Part shown: positions 28,122-36,647 of the stretch, one piece after another
Numbering within the stretch: position 1 is the stretch's first letter
How the letters are laid out: each line of letters opens with the position of its first letter
DNA from: Urechidicola croceus
GTDB lineage: Bacteria; Bacteroidota; Bacteroidia; Flavobacteriales; Flavobacteriaceae
Direction of reading: 5' to 3'
Length of the DNA stretch: 64,000 bases
Assembly: GCA_905181865.1 (NCBI GenBank)
Contig: CAJIZG010000001.1
Location: forward strand, 124,001-188,000
Notes under the pieces: generated by a model
Told to the model about the DNA's origin: nothing
The model's database searches: none
Seen by the model: only the letters and a program-made list of their open reading frames with translations
Made by a program: the position numbers and the translations under genes

Positions 28122-28148
28122 AAAGCCTTTTAATTAAGGCTTTTTTAA
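28122..28148 (+). terminator. Rho-independent terminator, probably the original mnmE terminator
   Basis: Stem AAAGCCTT / AAGGCTTT (28122-28129, 28136-28143) with a 6-base loop and a T-run. No plus-strand gene precedes it directly; the sequence just before it is a copy of the mnmE end, so it most likely belonged to mnmE before insertion. Confidence 0.75.
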
Positions 28149-28208
28149 TATTCTGAAGTTAATATTTACTTTGTAATGATATGTGTTTTCTAAGTGCAGA
28201 TTTGTATC

Positions 28209-28241
28209 TTTTCTGTACCTCGAATGATGAGGTACAGAAAA
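28209..28241. repeat. 13-bp perfect inverted repeat with 7-base loop
   Basis: Arms TTTTCTGTACCTC (28209-28221) and its exact complement (28229-28241). No T-run follows on the plus strand. The arms contain TGTACCT, also found in the tandem repeat at 28020-28041. Could be an operator-like or recombinase site. Confidence 0.8.
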
Positions 28242-28242
28242 C

Positions 28243-28362
28243 TCATTCAGAGACTCAGGAGCCATAGAAATCTTTAAAAGAACACTTTATGACGCCAACT
28301 TGTTACCAACCTCTTCATTTCGAACCGATGATTGGGAAGAGTCCACTCAAAATTTAGATTAA
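28243..28362 (+). pseudogene. Unidentified coding relic before the IS3 fragment
   Basis: A 39-codon open frame without start: SFRDSGAIEIFKRTLYDANL then LPTSSFRTDDWEESTQNLD, stop 28360-28362, one base before the transposase ATG. Composition looks like protein; family not recognised. Not typical of IS3 OrfA. Confidence 0.3.
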
Positions 28363-28998
28363 TGTATCGTATTGAAAAAATGTGTAAAGTATTAAAAGTG
28401 AGTAGAAGTTTTTATTATAGATGGTATTCTAGAGGTATTTCTAAACGAGAATTAGGAAATATTGAATTTACCAAACTCATAAAAAAGATATTTCATGAAA
28501 GTAAATAGCGGTATGGAAGTCGCAGAATACGAACAAAATTGTGTAAACAAGGTTATTTAATATCAAAAGTACGCGTGTCTAAATTAATGAAGTTAAATTA
28601 TTTAAGGAGTATGATGAAACGAAAAGATAGGGTTACAACGAATTCCAATCATACGTTTTCTATTTCTAAGAATCATTTAAATAGAGCGTTTATATCTGCA
28701 ACATTGAATGAAGTTTGGGTATCAGACATTACATATATGAGAACCGCCCAAGGATGCCGGTATTTAACTATAATTATTGATTTGTATGATCTAAAGGCAA
28801 TCGGATGTACAGTGAGCAGTAATTTAGTAACAAAAGAACCATTATACCTGCTTGGAGAATAGCATTGTCGAAAAAAAATATAACAAAACTATTGCTTTTT
28901 CATTCAGATAGAGGTGTTCAATATATAAGTAGTTTATTCCGAAAACACTTAAGAAGCAACGATTTAATTACTCAAAGTATGAGCAGAACTGCCGAGCA
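28363..28998 (+). pseudogene. IS3-family transposase OrfB relic
   Basis: From ATG the frame reads CKVLKVSRSFYYRW, an amber stop within the usual GRYGxRRI motif (seen as SK*RYGSRRIR), VWVSDITYMRT with the first catalytic Asp, IIIDLYDLKAIG, then near 28835 a one-base frameshift to TIIPAW, LLLFHSDRGVQY with the second Asp, and LITQSMSR. After that the catalytic Glu region is missing. IS3/IS150-type integrase core. Clearly inactive; no OrfA or terminal inverted repeats were found. Confidence 0.85.
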
Positions 28999-29200
28999 CA
29001 TCACGAATTCCATAATTTAAAATAAGGAATAATCTTATACCTACCCGTTACCTACAACCCCCTTATAATAAAAAAAAATTATATATTTAATTGGAGATGT
29101 AGAACTGTTTTCTTGACATTTTTATTAGTTGTTTTGAATACTCATTAATACTTTTACAAGCATTAATGGCTAGTATTTACACATAAAAACATAATAAAAA

Positions 29201-29560
29201 ATGAATAGAAAGGAATTAGTTGGAGCGTTTAGTATAATTGGACGTAATCAAGATGAAGAAGGTTTAGCCTATAAAGGAACGCTAGATTTATCATTAGATG
29301 AGAATAATAAAATCAACGCTAAATGGCTTATAAATGATACTCAAATTCAATTAGGAACTGGGTTTTTTAAAGATAGTATTTTGGTTGTTAATTTTAATTA
29401 CAAAGGAGACAATGAAATAATCTTTAAGGGCGTTGTGGTCTATAAATGTATTACTAAAGATCTTTTAGATGGCTTTTGGTCAGAAAAACATGGAAACCCA
29501 CTTTATCTTGGAGAAGAACGTTGTTTTAGAATGGGTGAGCAAAAAGAGCTGATTCATTAA
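29201..29560 (+). CDS. Hypothetical small cytoplasmic protein
   Basis: 119 residues, no signal peptide or membrane segment. Alternating polar/hydrophobic pattern suggests a beta-rich, lipocalin-like sheet (LVGAFSIIGR, YKGTLDLSLDENNKINAKWL, DGFWSEKHGNP). Family not recognised. It stands alone between the IS relic and a 910-base gene-poor stretch, so it may be accessory DNA. Confidence 0.55.
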   Translation: MNRKELVGAFSIIGRNQDEEGLAYKGTLDLSLDENNKINAKWLINDTQIQLGTGFFKDSILVVNFNYKGDNEIIFKGVVVYKCITKDLLDGFWSEKHGNPLYLGEERCFRMGEQKELIH

Positions 29561-29842
29561 AACTTGATTCAAACTTATCTCATTCAAAGACGCAAAATTC
29601 TCTCTAAGTTACTGTAATTTATTATCTTAAATATTTGCTTGTTTCATTTCGCTAACTTGTTTTTGTAACAAAAAATACTGAAATTATCATGATTTGAAAT
29701 AAATAGTCTGATTAAAATCTACAATCGGCTCATTTGTTTTAATTAAGAATAAATACGTTTACGTTGATAAAGTTAGAACAATAAAGTAGTTATCTCCGCA
29801 TTGGCTTTATGCAAAAGATTGTAACCGCAAAATATCTTTAAT

Positions 29843-29917
29843 CTACGTTAAAAGACCTAAAAGCAGAAATAGTATTACAAATAATAAACCGAATAAAATA
29901 CTTCTTTTAACACTCAT
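29843..29917 (-). CDS. Possible 24-residue hydrophobic membrane peptide
   Basis: MSVKRS followed by ILFGLLFVILFLLLGLLT and a stop: a positively charged start and a single 18-residue transmembrane stretch. It lies in the 29561-30470 gap, where I see no other gene. AT-rich DNA can give such ORFs by chance, so it is only a candidate. Confidence 0.25.
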   Translation of the reverse strand: MSVKRSILFGLLFVILFLLLGLLT

Positions 29918-30339
29918 CTCTATGAATTTAACTACAAACATCATTGCTTGCTCATTTTTTTATGCAATAAACTTAGCGGGGTGTAATTAATAAAAAAATG
30001 CATAATTCTAAAGGTACGATATTTCGCAGTAACCAGCAAATTTTTTACATCAAAATACTGATACTCAGTTTCGTATTAAAACTGACATTTGCGTTGAAAA
30101 ATAAGTGTTTTTGAATACGTTGGCTACTACGTATTTAAAAAAGCAATATATCGCCTAAAAAACTATCTTGATGGGTATTAACACTATTTTGAGTTAGCTA
30201 AACTGCCCTACTGAGTCAATAAATAGTATGAATATGTCAATAAAATGTAAAAACGACTGATCTGACTGCGAATTTAGACCCTGATAAACTTTTAGCATAT
30301 ATGTGTCAATTTTATGAGTTTCTTTAAGGTGATTGTCTT

Positions 30340-30347
30340 TATCTTTG
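30340..30347 (+). promoter_or_regulatory. Possible -7 element of the MFS gene
   Basis: TATCTTTG fits TAnnTTTG and lies 123 bases before the chosen MFS start. No clear TTG 19 bases upstream. Confidence 0.35.
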
Positions 30348-30470
30348 CCACATATTTTTACTGAAAAATGGCCAATATCACTTCTTATCAAGACTCGTTT
30401 ACACCTTTTTTGTACCTCAAAAACAGAACGTACCTGTTTACAAGAATTACATTTTGTATTCGAAAGTAAT

Positions 30471-31616
30471 ATGAACATTCACAATCGACAACGCGTTGCC
30501 CTAAATATCTACTTTTTTTTATCTGGCGTATGCTTTGCTTCTTGGGCTTCTAGAATTCCAACTATTAAAGATTTTTTTAATTTTAATGATGCTGTTTTAG
30601 GAAGTGTTCTATTTGCTATGCCTGTAGGTTCTATAGTTGGGCTACCGATATCGGGATGGCTCGTTTCTAAATTCGATAGTCGAGTTCCTCTTATCTTCTC
30701 TTTTATTTTATTTTGTATTTGCTTAGCAATCATTGGCTTTGTACAAACACCTTTTGTTTTAATTATATGCCTTATTGTATTCTCATTCTGTATGCGAATC
30801 ATAGTTATTTCTATTAACACCCAATCCCTAGCCATCCAAAAGAATTTTCAAAAAAGAATCGTTGGGTCTTTTCATGCTGTTTGGAGTACTGGAGGAGTTC
30901 TAGGTATATTGATCACTACCTTAATGATTCGGCTAGATATCAGCATGCAAACGCATTTATTAGCCGTAGCAATCATCACAATTTTAGTTTCACTAATTAC
31001 TTATAAGTACACCATTAGAAATGACAAATCTCTCACGGGAAATAAAATTATTTTTGGCAAGCCAGATCTTTTCATACTATATTTAGGAGTAATTATTTTT
31101 TTTTCTGCACTAGTGGAAGGCGGAATGTATGACTGGAGCGGAATTTATTTTAAAGAAGTAATAAATGAGGATATTTTTACTTTTGGGTACCTTATTTTTA
31201 TGAGTTGTATGGCATTTTCTAGATTTTTTACAGATAAACTTGTTGAAGTTTTAGGGATGTTTAAAACATATGTTTTAAGTGCTATTCTTATTGCTTCTGG
31301 AATTTCTTTAGCTATATTATTCCCTTATTTTTGGACTGCCCTTATCGGCTTTTGCTTGGTGGGATTTGGCACATCACCTATTTTTCCTATGACTTATTTA
31401 TTGGCCGGAAATTCAAAAAAATATTCACCGGGAATGGCTATTTCTATTATCTCTACCTTTTCAATAGTTGGTATGTTATTGGGGCCACCATTTATAGGGT
31501 ACTTATCACACGCTATCGGATTAAGATTAGCATTTATAGTTTTTATAATAGCAGGTCTTATGTATATCCCTATATCAAAACATTTTTTTAATTTAGACCA
31601 AAATAAATCGTCTTAA
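30471..31616 (+). CDS. MFS transporter
   Basis: 382 residues from MNIHNRQRVALNIYFFLSG; an in-frame upstream extension of 46 residues is not hydrophobic in the MFS pattern and was rejected. About 12 transmembrane segments with the loop 2-3 motif GWLVSKFDSRVPL near residue 60 and CFASWASRIPTIKDFFNF in TM1, typical of the small bacterial MFS group related to YbjJ/FucP-type carriers. Substrate unknown. Followed by the HAD gene 26 bases later, possibly one unit. Confidence 0.85.
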   Translation: MNIHNRQRVALNIYFFLSGVCFASWASRIPTIKDFFNFNDAVLGSVLFAMPVGSIVGLPISGWLVSKFDSRVPLIFSFILFCICLAIIGFVQTPFVLIICLIVFSFCMRIIVISINTQSLAIQKNFQKRIVGSFHAVWSTGGVLGILITTLMIRLDISMQTHLLAVAIITILVSLITYKYTIRNDKSLTGNKIIFGKPDLFILYLGVIIFFSALVEGGMYDWSGIYFKEVINEDIFTFGYLIFMSCMAFSRFFTDKLVEVLGMFKTYVLSAILIASGISLAILFPYFWTALIGFCLVGFGTSPIFPMTYLLAGNSKKYSPGMAISIISTFSIVGMLLGPPFIGYLSHAIGLRLAFIVFIIAGLMYIPISKHFFNLDQNKSS

Positions 31617-31642
31617 GAATTACTTTAGTTTAAACTTATTTC

Positions 31643-32446
31643 ATGAATATTAAATGTATTTGCTCAGATATTGATGGTACTTTACTCAACAAGGATCGAG
31701 AGCTTTCTTGTGCTACTATTGAACAAATACAAAGGTTATCTCATATACCGTTTATATTGATTTCGTCTAGAATGCCAAAAGCAATGAGGCATCTCCAAAA
31801 AGAACTTGATATTTTACATGTACCACTAATTGCATATAACGGAGGTCTTATTATTGATAATGGTGAAATCATTGATACTACGGAAATAGAAATTTCGATT
31901 ATTGAAAAACTTTTTGATTTTATCTCCAAGACATCGTTGCATTTCAGTTTGTATCATCGTGATGAATGGTATGTCCCTTCTATGGATTATTGGGCTAAAA
32001 GAGAATCAAATAACACAAAAGTCACACCGTTGATTCAACCGATTCAAAACACATTGAAAAATTGGAAAGCTGAAAATAAAGGTGCTCATAAGATTATGGT
32101 AATGGGCGATGCCGATGAGTTGGATACTGTTGTTTCCCTTATTGCAGAAGTTTTTGATGACGAAATAATAGGGTATCGCTCTAAGGATACCTATTTAGAA
32201 ATAGCCCATAAATCTATTTCAAAAAAAACCGCTATAGAAATATTATTGAATAGTCATTATCCAACATTAAATTTAAATGAGGTATTAGCATTTGGCGATA
32301 ATTATAATGATATTGAAATGCTAAAATCAGTAGGAATCGGTGTTGCAGTTGAAAATTCAAATGAAGCTGTTTTAAAAATTGCCAATGTTATTACAGCTTC
32401 AAATAAAGATGACGGTGTTGCTAAATATCTGTTAAATCATTTTTAA
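31643..32446 (+). CDS. HAD-IIB (Cof-type) phosphatase
   Basis: 267 residues. HAD motif 1 SDIDGTLLN (residues 8-16), motif 2 serines in FILISSRMP, motif 3 Lys in HKSISKKTAIEIL and motif 4 FGDNYNDIEML. The C2B cap marks the Cof/YidA subfamily, which hydrolyses sugar phosphates or cofactors such as FMN and PLP. Start of a possible short operon with the small basic protein and rlmF. Confidence 0.93.
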   Translation: MNIKCICSDIDGTLLNKDRELSCATIEQIQRLSHIPFILISSRMPKAMRHLQKELDILHVPLIAYNGGLIIDNGEIIDTTEIEISIIEKLFDFISKTSLHFSLYHRDEWYVPSMDYWAKRESNNTKVTPLIQPIQNTLKNWKAENKGAHKIMVMGDADELDTVVSLIAEVFDDEIIGYRSKDTYLEIAHKSISKKTAIEILLNSHYPTLNLNEVLAFGDNYNDIEMLKSVGIGVAVENSNEAVLKIANVITASNKDDGVAKYLLNHF

Positions 32447-32447
32447 A

Positions 32448-32597
32448 ATGGGTAAAGATGAGAACACTAAAAACAAGGGGAAACATGCTAAGTTAATGAA
32501 TCATAAAAAGAATAAACTTAGAAAGCATAAATTAGCTTCGGTAGAACGAAAAAAAGAATTAATTCAAAAAATGAATGCACAACGTAAAACAGCATAA
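32448..32597 (+). CDS. Small basic protein, 49 residues
   Basis: Reads MGKDENTKNKGKHAKLMNHK and continues with KKNKLRKHKLASVERKKELI to a stop whose last base is the first base of the rlmF ATG (TAATG). Very rich in Lys, with few hydrophobic residues, so probably a nucleic-acid-binding peptide. The tight junctions on both sides (1 base after the HAD gene stop, overlap with rlmF) argue that it is real and translationally coupled. Family not recognised. Confidence 0.65.
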   Translation: MGKDENTKNKGKHAKLMNHKKNKLRKHKLASVERKKELIQKMNAQRKTA

Positions 32598-33505
32598 TGA
32601 CTAAACAAAGAAACGAAACTAATTTACACCCCAATAATATCCATCGTCATGGATACGATTTTGAAAAATTGTGTACCGAAAACCCTGATCTATCTACTTT
32701 TGTATTTGAAAACAAATACAATACAAAAACCATAGATTTTGCAAACCCAAAAGCCGTTAAAGTATTAAACGCTGTGCTTCTAAAAAGTTATTACACTGTT
32801 ACAGATTGGGATTTTCCTGAAGAAAACTTATGCCCTCCAATTCCGGGCAGAGTAGATTATATTCATCACCTGAATGATTTATTGAACGATTCGGGAATTA
32901 TAAATAATACCCGTATTCTCGACGTTGGAACAGGAGCAACTTGTATTTATCCAATTCTAGGTCATGTATTATTTAATTGGTCTTTTCTTGGGAGTGATAT
33001 AGATGCTTCTTCATTAGAAAATTCTAAAGCGATTATTAATAAGAATAATTTTGAAGCATCTATAGAATTATACCATCAAGAAGATGAAACTATCATACTA
33101 AATAAAGATTTTTTTAAAAATCCCTTTTCAGCAAGTATGTGTAATCCTCCGTTTTATGCTTCACAGTATGAAGCAGTCGAAGCAAATGCTAGAAAATTAA
33201 AAGGTTTGGGAATTGATAAAACCGCTAGAAATTTTGGGGGTGTTCAGAATGAATTATGGTATAAAGGAGGAGAAAAAGCATTCCTACACAATTACCTATA
33301 TCAAAGTTCTTTGTTCAAAAATGACTGTTATTGGTACACTTCGTTGGTTTCAAAAAAAGAGAACATAATAAGTATGGAGACTTCTCTTAAAAAATTGGGA
33401 GCCATTGAAATTAAGGTAATCCCAATGCATCAAGGAAACAAAATAACACGAATCATAGCATGGACCTACCTAACTAATGAGGAGCGCTCTAAATGGATCA
33501 AATAA
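32597..33505 (+). CDS. rlmF: 23S rRNA (adenine-1618-N6)-methyltransferase
   Basis: 302 residues. N-terminal LHPNNIHRHGYDF and SAM-binding ILDVGTGATCIYPILG (about residue 112), with the N6-adenine motif MCNPPFYAS. These match RlmF, which methylates A1618 in 23S rRNA. The start overlaps the stop of the small basic protein by one base. Confidence 0.93.
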   Translation: MTKQRNETNLHPNNIHRHGYDFEKLCTENPDLSTFVFENKYNTKTIDFANPKAVKVLNAVLLKSYYTVTDWDFPEENLCPPIPGRVDYIHHLNDLLNDSGIINNTRILDVGTGATCIYPILGHVLFNWSFLGSDIDASSLENSKAIINKNNFEASIELYHQEDETIILNKDFFKNPFSASMCNPPFYASQYEAVEANARKLKGLGIDKTARNFGGVQNELWYKGGEKAFLHNYLYQSSLFKNDCYWYTSLVSKKENIISMETSLKKLGAIEIKVIPMHQGNKITRIIAWTYLTNEERSKWIK

Positions 33506-33623
33506 CTACTCATCCTATACTTCTAATCGATAAGTTTGAGTTCTAAAAAATATTTTAAACTAAAATACATTTTATTTAAGCATTCTATTTAATTGCTATT
33601 CAAATAAATAGGGGTTGTAATTG

Positions 33624-33652
33624 TTGGTTTTTAATAAAAAAATGTATATTTG
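33624..33652 (+). promoter_or_regulatory. Orphan promoter in the rlmF-haemoglobin gap
   Basis: TTG (33624-33626), 18-base spacer, TATATTTG (33645-33652), close to the Bacteroidota consensus. No plus-strand gene follows before 35514. Downstream, stem-loops at about 33673-33687 (TTATTA-GAA-TAATAA) and 33712-33733 are followed by a T7 run near 33750, so a short non-coding transcript is possible. Otherwise I see nothing in the 33506-33809 gap. Confidence 0.4.
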
Positions 33653-33809
33653 AAACACGGTTAGAACCTTATTAGAATAATAATCTCCCATTAAAATTCA
33701 GAAGTTACAGATTAACAACTCCAAGTTAGTTAAAAAATAAATAATTTTTTTCGCTTATTAATATGTAATAGTACTAAACATACTTGCCATAGTATGGACG
33801 AGTTATTTT

Positions 33810-34250
33810 CTAAGTAAAGGTAAGATTATTTAGATTTAATGGGGATAGGGATGGCATTTCGGTGTTATTCCTATTTTTTTCATATACCGTATTTAATTGG
33901 ATGGAAGTGGCTACAGATTGAGTTCTCATTTTAGCTAATTCTGCTTTATCTCCTTTAAATAATTTATCGACAGTTTCAAAAAAAAATTTCGTCTAGATTT
34001 GAAAATCTTCTTTTTTTAGTTTATGCAATTGATGCACTATCATACGTGTTTTCATAGGGTTTCCTTTCTAAACAACTTTATGAAAGACTAGCGTTTGCCA
34101 GAAATCATATATTTTAGGTAAATGATGCTCCCAATCAACTTTGGCTATGTTGTTAAAAATATGATTCAAAACATCATTCTCTTCAATACTCGCATAAAAA
34201 CTATTCACCAATAGTTCTATATCTTCTCCACTCTCTAAATCTCTCATCAA
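33810..34250 (-). pseudogene. Truncated haemoglobin (group III) pseudogene
   Basis: The minus strand begins well with LESGEDIELLVNSFYASIEE and WEHHLPKIYDFWQTLVFHKVV, then meets a stop where the family has a GGYKGNP-like loop. The rest is still readable beyond: KGNPMKTRMIVHQLHKLKKE with the proximal His region, a second stop, FFFETVDKLFKGDKAELAKM and RTQSVATSIQL, ending at 33810-33812. The family is about 130 residues. At least two stops disrupt it, so no haem protein is expected. Confidence 0.85.
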
Positions 34251-34287
34251 TCAAAATATTTGTAATTATCGTAAAAATCACCAAAGA

Positions 34288-35427
34288 CTATTTATTCAGA
34301 ATTTCTTTTAAAATATGAATAACAAAGTCAATTTCTTCATGGGTATTAAACTTACTAAAAGAAAATCGAATAGACGTTTTTAGGGAATCTTTTGCAGATA
34401 AAATTTCATTTAAAACATGTGAACCTCCAAGACTTCCACTTTGACAAGCACTACCCCCAGAAACTGCAATACCTTTTAGATCCAACGTAAATAGTAACAT
34501 TTGACTATCTACTGGAAGTCGCACATTTAAAATTGAATAATTCGTGCTTATTTTATCCATCGGAGCTCCGTTTACCTTTACTTCTGGAAGATGGAGTTCT
34601 AATTGTGCTATAAAATAAACTTTCAGACCTCCTATATATTCAGCATCCTCATCCAAGTTCTCACATCCTATTTCCAAGGCTTTTTCCATCCCCAGTATTC
34701 CATGTACATTTTCTGTTCCTGCCCGAGCACCTCTTTCCTGAGATCCACCAGTCAGTATAGGTTTAATCCCAAATCCCTTTTTAAAATAAGCGAGTCCAAC
34801 TCCTTTTGGACCATGAAACTTGTGAGCACTTGCAACCACAAAATCTATAGGAGTTTTTTGTAAATCAACTTTATAATGGCCAATAGCTTGAACGGCATCT
34901 GAATGAAATAATGCGTTGTATTCTATACATAATTTAGAAACACTATCTACATCCAAAATAGATCCAATCTCATTATTCACATACATCAAACTTACCAAAG
35001 TTTTATGTGTGCTAGATTTTAACAAGGTTTCAAAATGTTCCATATTTATAGATCCATCGTCATTTATGTCCACATATACTATTTCAACTCCCGCATCTTC
35101 CTTCAAGATTTCTACTGTATGCAAAACGGCATGATGCTCAATTCTTGAGGTAATAATTCTTTGAACTTGTAGGTGCGAGACTGCATTTCTTAATATCATG
35201 TTATCAGCTTCACTGCCACCTGCTGTAAAAACTATTTCGCTAGCCGTAACATTTAATAATTTCGCTATATTTTTTCTAGCCTTCTCTACCTCAGATTTTG
35301 CTGATCTACCAAACTGATGCACAGAAGACGGGTTCCCGTAAATTCCCAACATAGATTGAGCCATAACTTCAATGACCTCTTCATCCATTGCTGTGGTTGC
35401 TGCGTTATCAAGATAAATTTTATTCAT
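34288..35427 (-). CDS. Cysteine desulfurase (NifS/IscS type)
   Basis: 379 residues. PLP-binding Lys in DFVVASAHKFHGPKG (about residue 197), catalytic cysteine loop AVSGGSACQSGSLGGSHVL near residue 325, and the N-terminal YLDNAATTAMDEEV. Supplies sulfur for Fe-S clusters and thiolated tRNA. Close to the NifS/IscS class I group. No other isc or suf genes are near. Confidence 0.93.
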   Translation of the reverse strand: MNKIYLDNAATTAMDEEVIEVMAQSMLGIYGNPSSVHQFGRSAKSEVEKARKNIAKLLNVTASEIVFTAGGSEADNMILRNAVSHLQVQRIITSRIEHHAVLHTVEILKEDAGVEIVYVDINDDGSINMEHFETLLKSSTHKTLVSLMYVNNEIGSILDVDSVSKLCIEYNALFHSDAVQAIGHYKVDLQKTPIDFVVASAHKFHGPKGVGLAYFKKGFGIKPILTGGSQERGARAGTENVHGILGMEKALEIGCENLDEDAEYIGGLKVYFIAQLELHLPEVKVNGAPMDKISTNYSILNVRLPVDSQMLLFTLDLKGIAVSGGSACQSGSLGGSHVLNEILSAKDSLKTSIRFSFSKFNTHEEIDFVIHILKEILNK

Positions 35428-35484
35428 ACTACAAAGTAACTAAAATTTATCCGTTCTTAGCCCCTTACTAATTTTAAAAACGCT

Positions 35485-35492
35485 TACTTTTG
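35485..35492 (+). promoter_or_regulatory. Probable -7 element of the 35514 lipoprotein gene
   Basis: TACTTTTG fits TAnnTTTG, 21 bases before the ATG. No clear TTG at -33. Confidence 0.4.
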
Positions 35493-35513
35493 TCCCTACA
35501 AAAAAAAGAAAAA

Positions 35514-36023
35514 ATGAACAAAGTTATTGCCTTTTTTTTATGCCTAACAGCGCTTATATCTTGTGATGATGGCGATTTAGAAATTCCAGCATTTGATTTT
35601 GAAGAAGAAGTGCATTATTGTGATACTGAGAATAACGAATATACACTTTTTAGAATGGGTATTGCCGAAGCAATAATAGTAACCTTACCCACTAGTGCTA
35701 TTCAAAATAAAGTAACAATAGAACCTAAAACTGTAAGTATAACCGAATCTAACGTAGTTTATAGAACCTTCAATGAGGAGATTTCTACTGCTTATTTTTG
35801 TGGAAATGTTCCTCCTACAGCCCCCCAAATACTTTCAAATTGGATTGGTATTTCTGGCGGAAGTAATAATATACTGATAGAAACGATAGAAGAATTAGAC
35901 GCTTCAAACAATATTACTGGTTACCGCCACTTTATTAGTTTTCAAAACTTAAAAGTTGAACAAGGTGGTAAACACATCGCTTTTGAGGAAACAGAATTTG
36001 GTGAAATAGTTACCACTATTTAA
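35514..36023 (+). CDS. Hypothetical lipoprotein
   Basis: 169 residues from MNKVIAFFLCLTALISCDDGD; the lipobox ALISC places lipidation at about residue 17, and the DDGD after it fits surface-exported flavobacterial lipoproteins. The mature part is acidic with beta-rich segments (AIIVTLPTSAI, YRHFISFQNLKVE). Family not recognised. Convergent with the Smr gene, overlapping it by 4 bases. Confidence 0.6.
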   Translation: MNKVIAFFLCLTALISCDDGDLEIPAFDFEEEVHYCDTENNEYTLFRMGIAEAIIVTLPTSAIQNKVTIEPKTVSITESNVVYRTFNEEISTAYFCGNVPPTAPQILSNWIGISGGSNNILIETIEELDASNNITGYRHFISFQNLKVEQGGKHIAFEETEFGEIVTTI

Positions 36024-36571
36024 TATATTTTCTTCTGAATAATATAAACCTCCGTTGCACCCAGACCATATTTTTGATAGGATGCTTCTGAAATAATTAC
36101 AGGATATCGACCAAATAAATAATTAAGTTCCTGTTTTAAAACACCTTCACCAACCCCGTGAATAAAAACGATACGTGGCAACCTGTTTTTTATAGCAAAC
36201 TCTAACTTGTGTTTTGCGGTGTCAATTTGATAAGATAAAATATCGAAATTATCCATTCCTCGATTAGACTTCACTAACTTACTAATATGAAGGTCTACTT
36301 CCATAGGGGGTATACTATCTTTATGACTTCTAATTTTAGTCTTCTTCTGTCCTTTCTTATAATCCGTCTTAAAAGATAAGTGATTTGAAATTACGACTCT
36401 CTTAGCAATCTCCGATTGTTCCTCTTTTATATGAACAAGCTCAGATACATTAAACTTCATTAAAAATCCATCTTCAGTTTCTATATTAATTTCATCACCT
36501 TTTATATCAACGACTTTACCTTTAATCATATCATCCAAAACTGCAACAAAATCACCTACTTTATACTTCAT
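36020..36571 (-). CDS. Smr-domain protein (DUF2027/MutS2-like C-terminal type)
   Basis: 183 residues. An SH3-like N-terminal part (YKVGDFVAVLDDMIKGKVVDI) is followed from about residue 92 by an Smr domain: EVDLHISKLV and FIHGVGEGVLKQEL, the nuclease signature with DLH and HGxG. Smr proteins nick or bind branched nucleic acid or stalled-ribosome mRNA. The missing MutS core makes a stand-alone Smr protein most likely. Confidence 0.8.
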   Translation of the reverse strand: MKYKVGDFVAVLDDMIKGKVVDIKGDEINIETEDGFLMKFNVSELVHIKEEQSEIAKRVVISNHLSFKTDYKKGQKKTKIRSHKDSIPPMEVDLHISKLVKSNRGMDNFDILSYQIDTAKHKLEFAIKNRLPRIVFIHGVGEGVLKQELNYLFGRYPVIISEASYQKYGLGATEVYIIQKKIY

Positions 36572-36647
36572 TATTATTAACTTTTTCTTAATATTGAAAT
36601 CTTATAATTTTAACTAAAACAATCAATATTTGTACAAAAATAAAAGG

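Noticed and set aside
30333-30470. 46-residue N-terminal extension of the MFS transporter
   Set aside because: The extension is not hydrophobic in the MFS pattern, and MNIHNRQRVALN directly precedes TM1.
30194-30478. 94-codon minus-strand frame opposite the MFS leader
   Set aside because: No protein-like signature; it overlaps the probable promoter region of the MFS gene.
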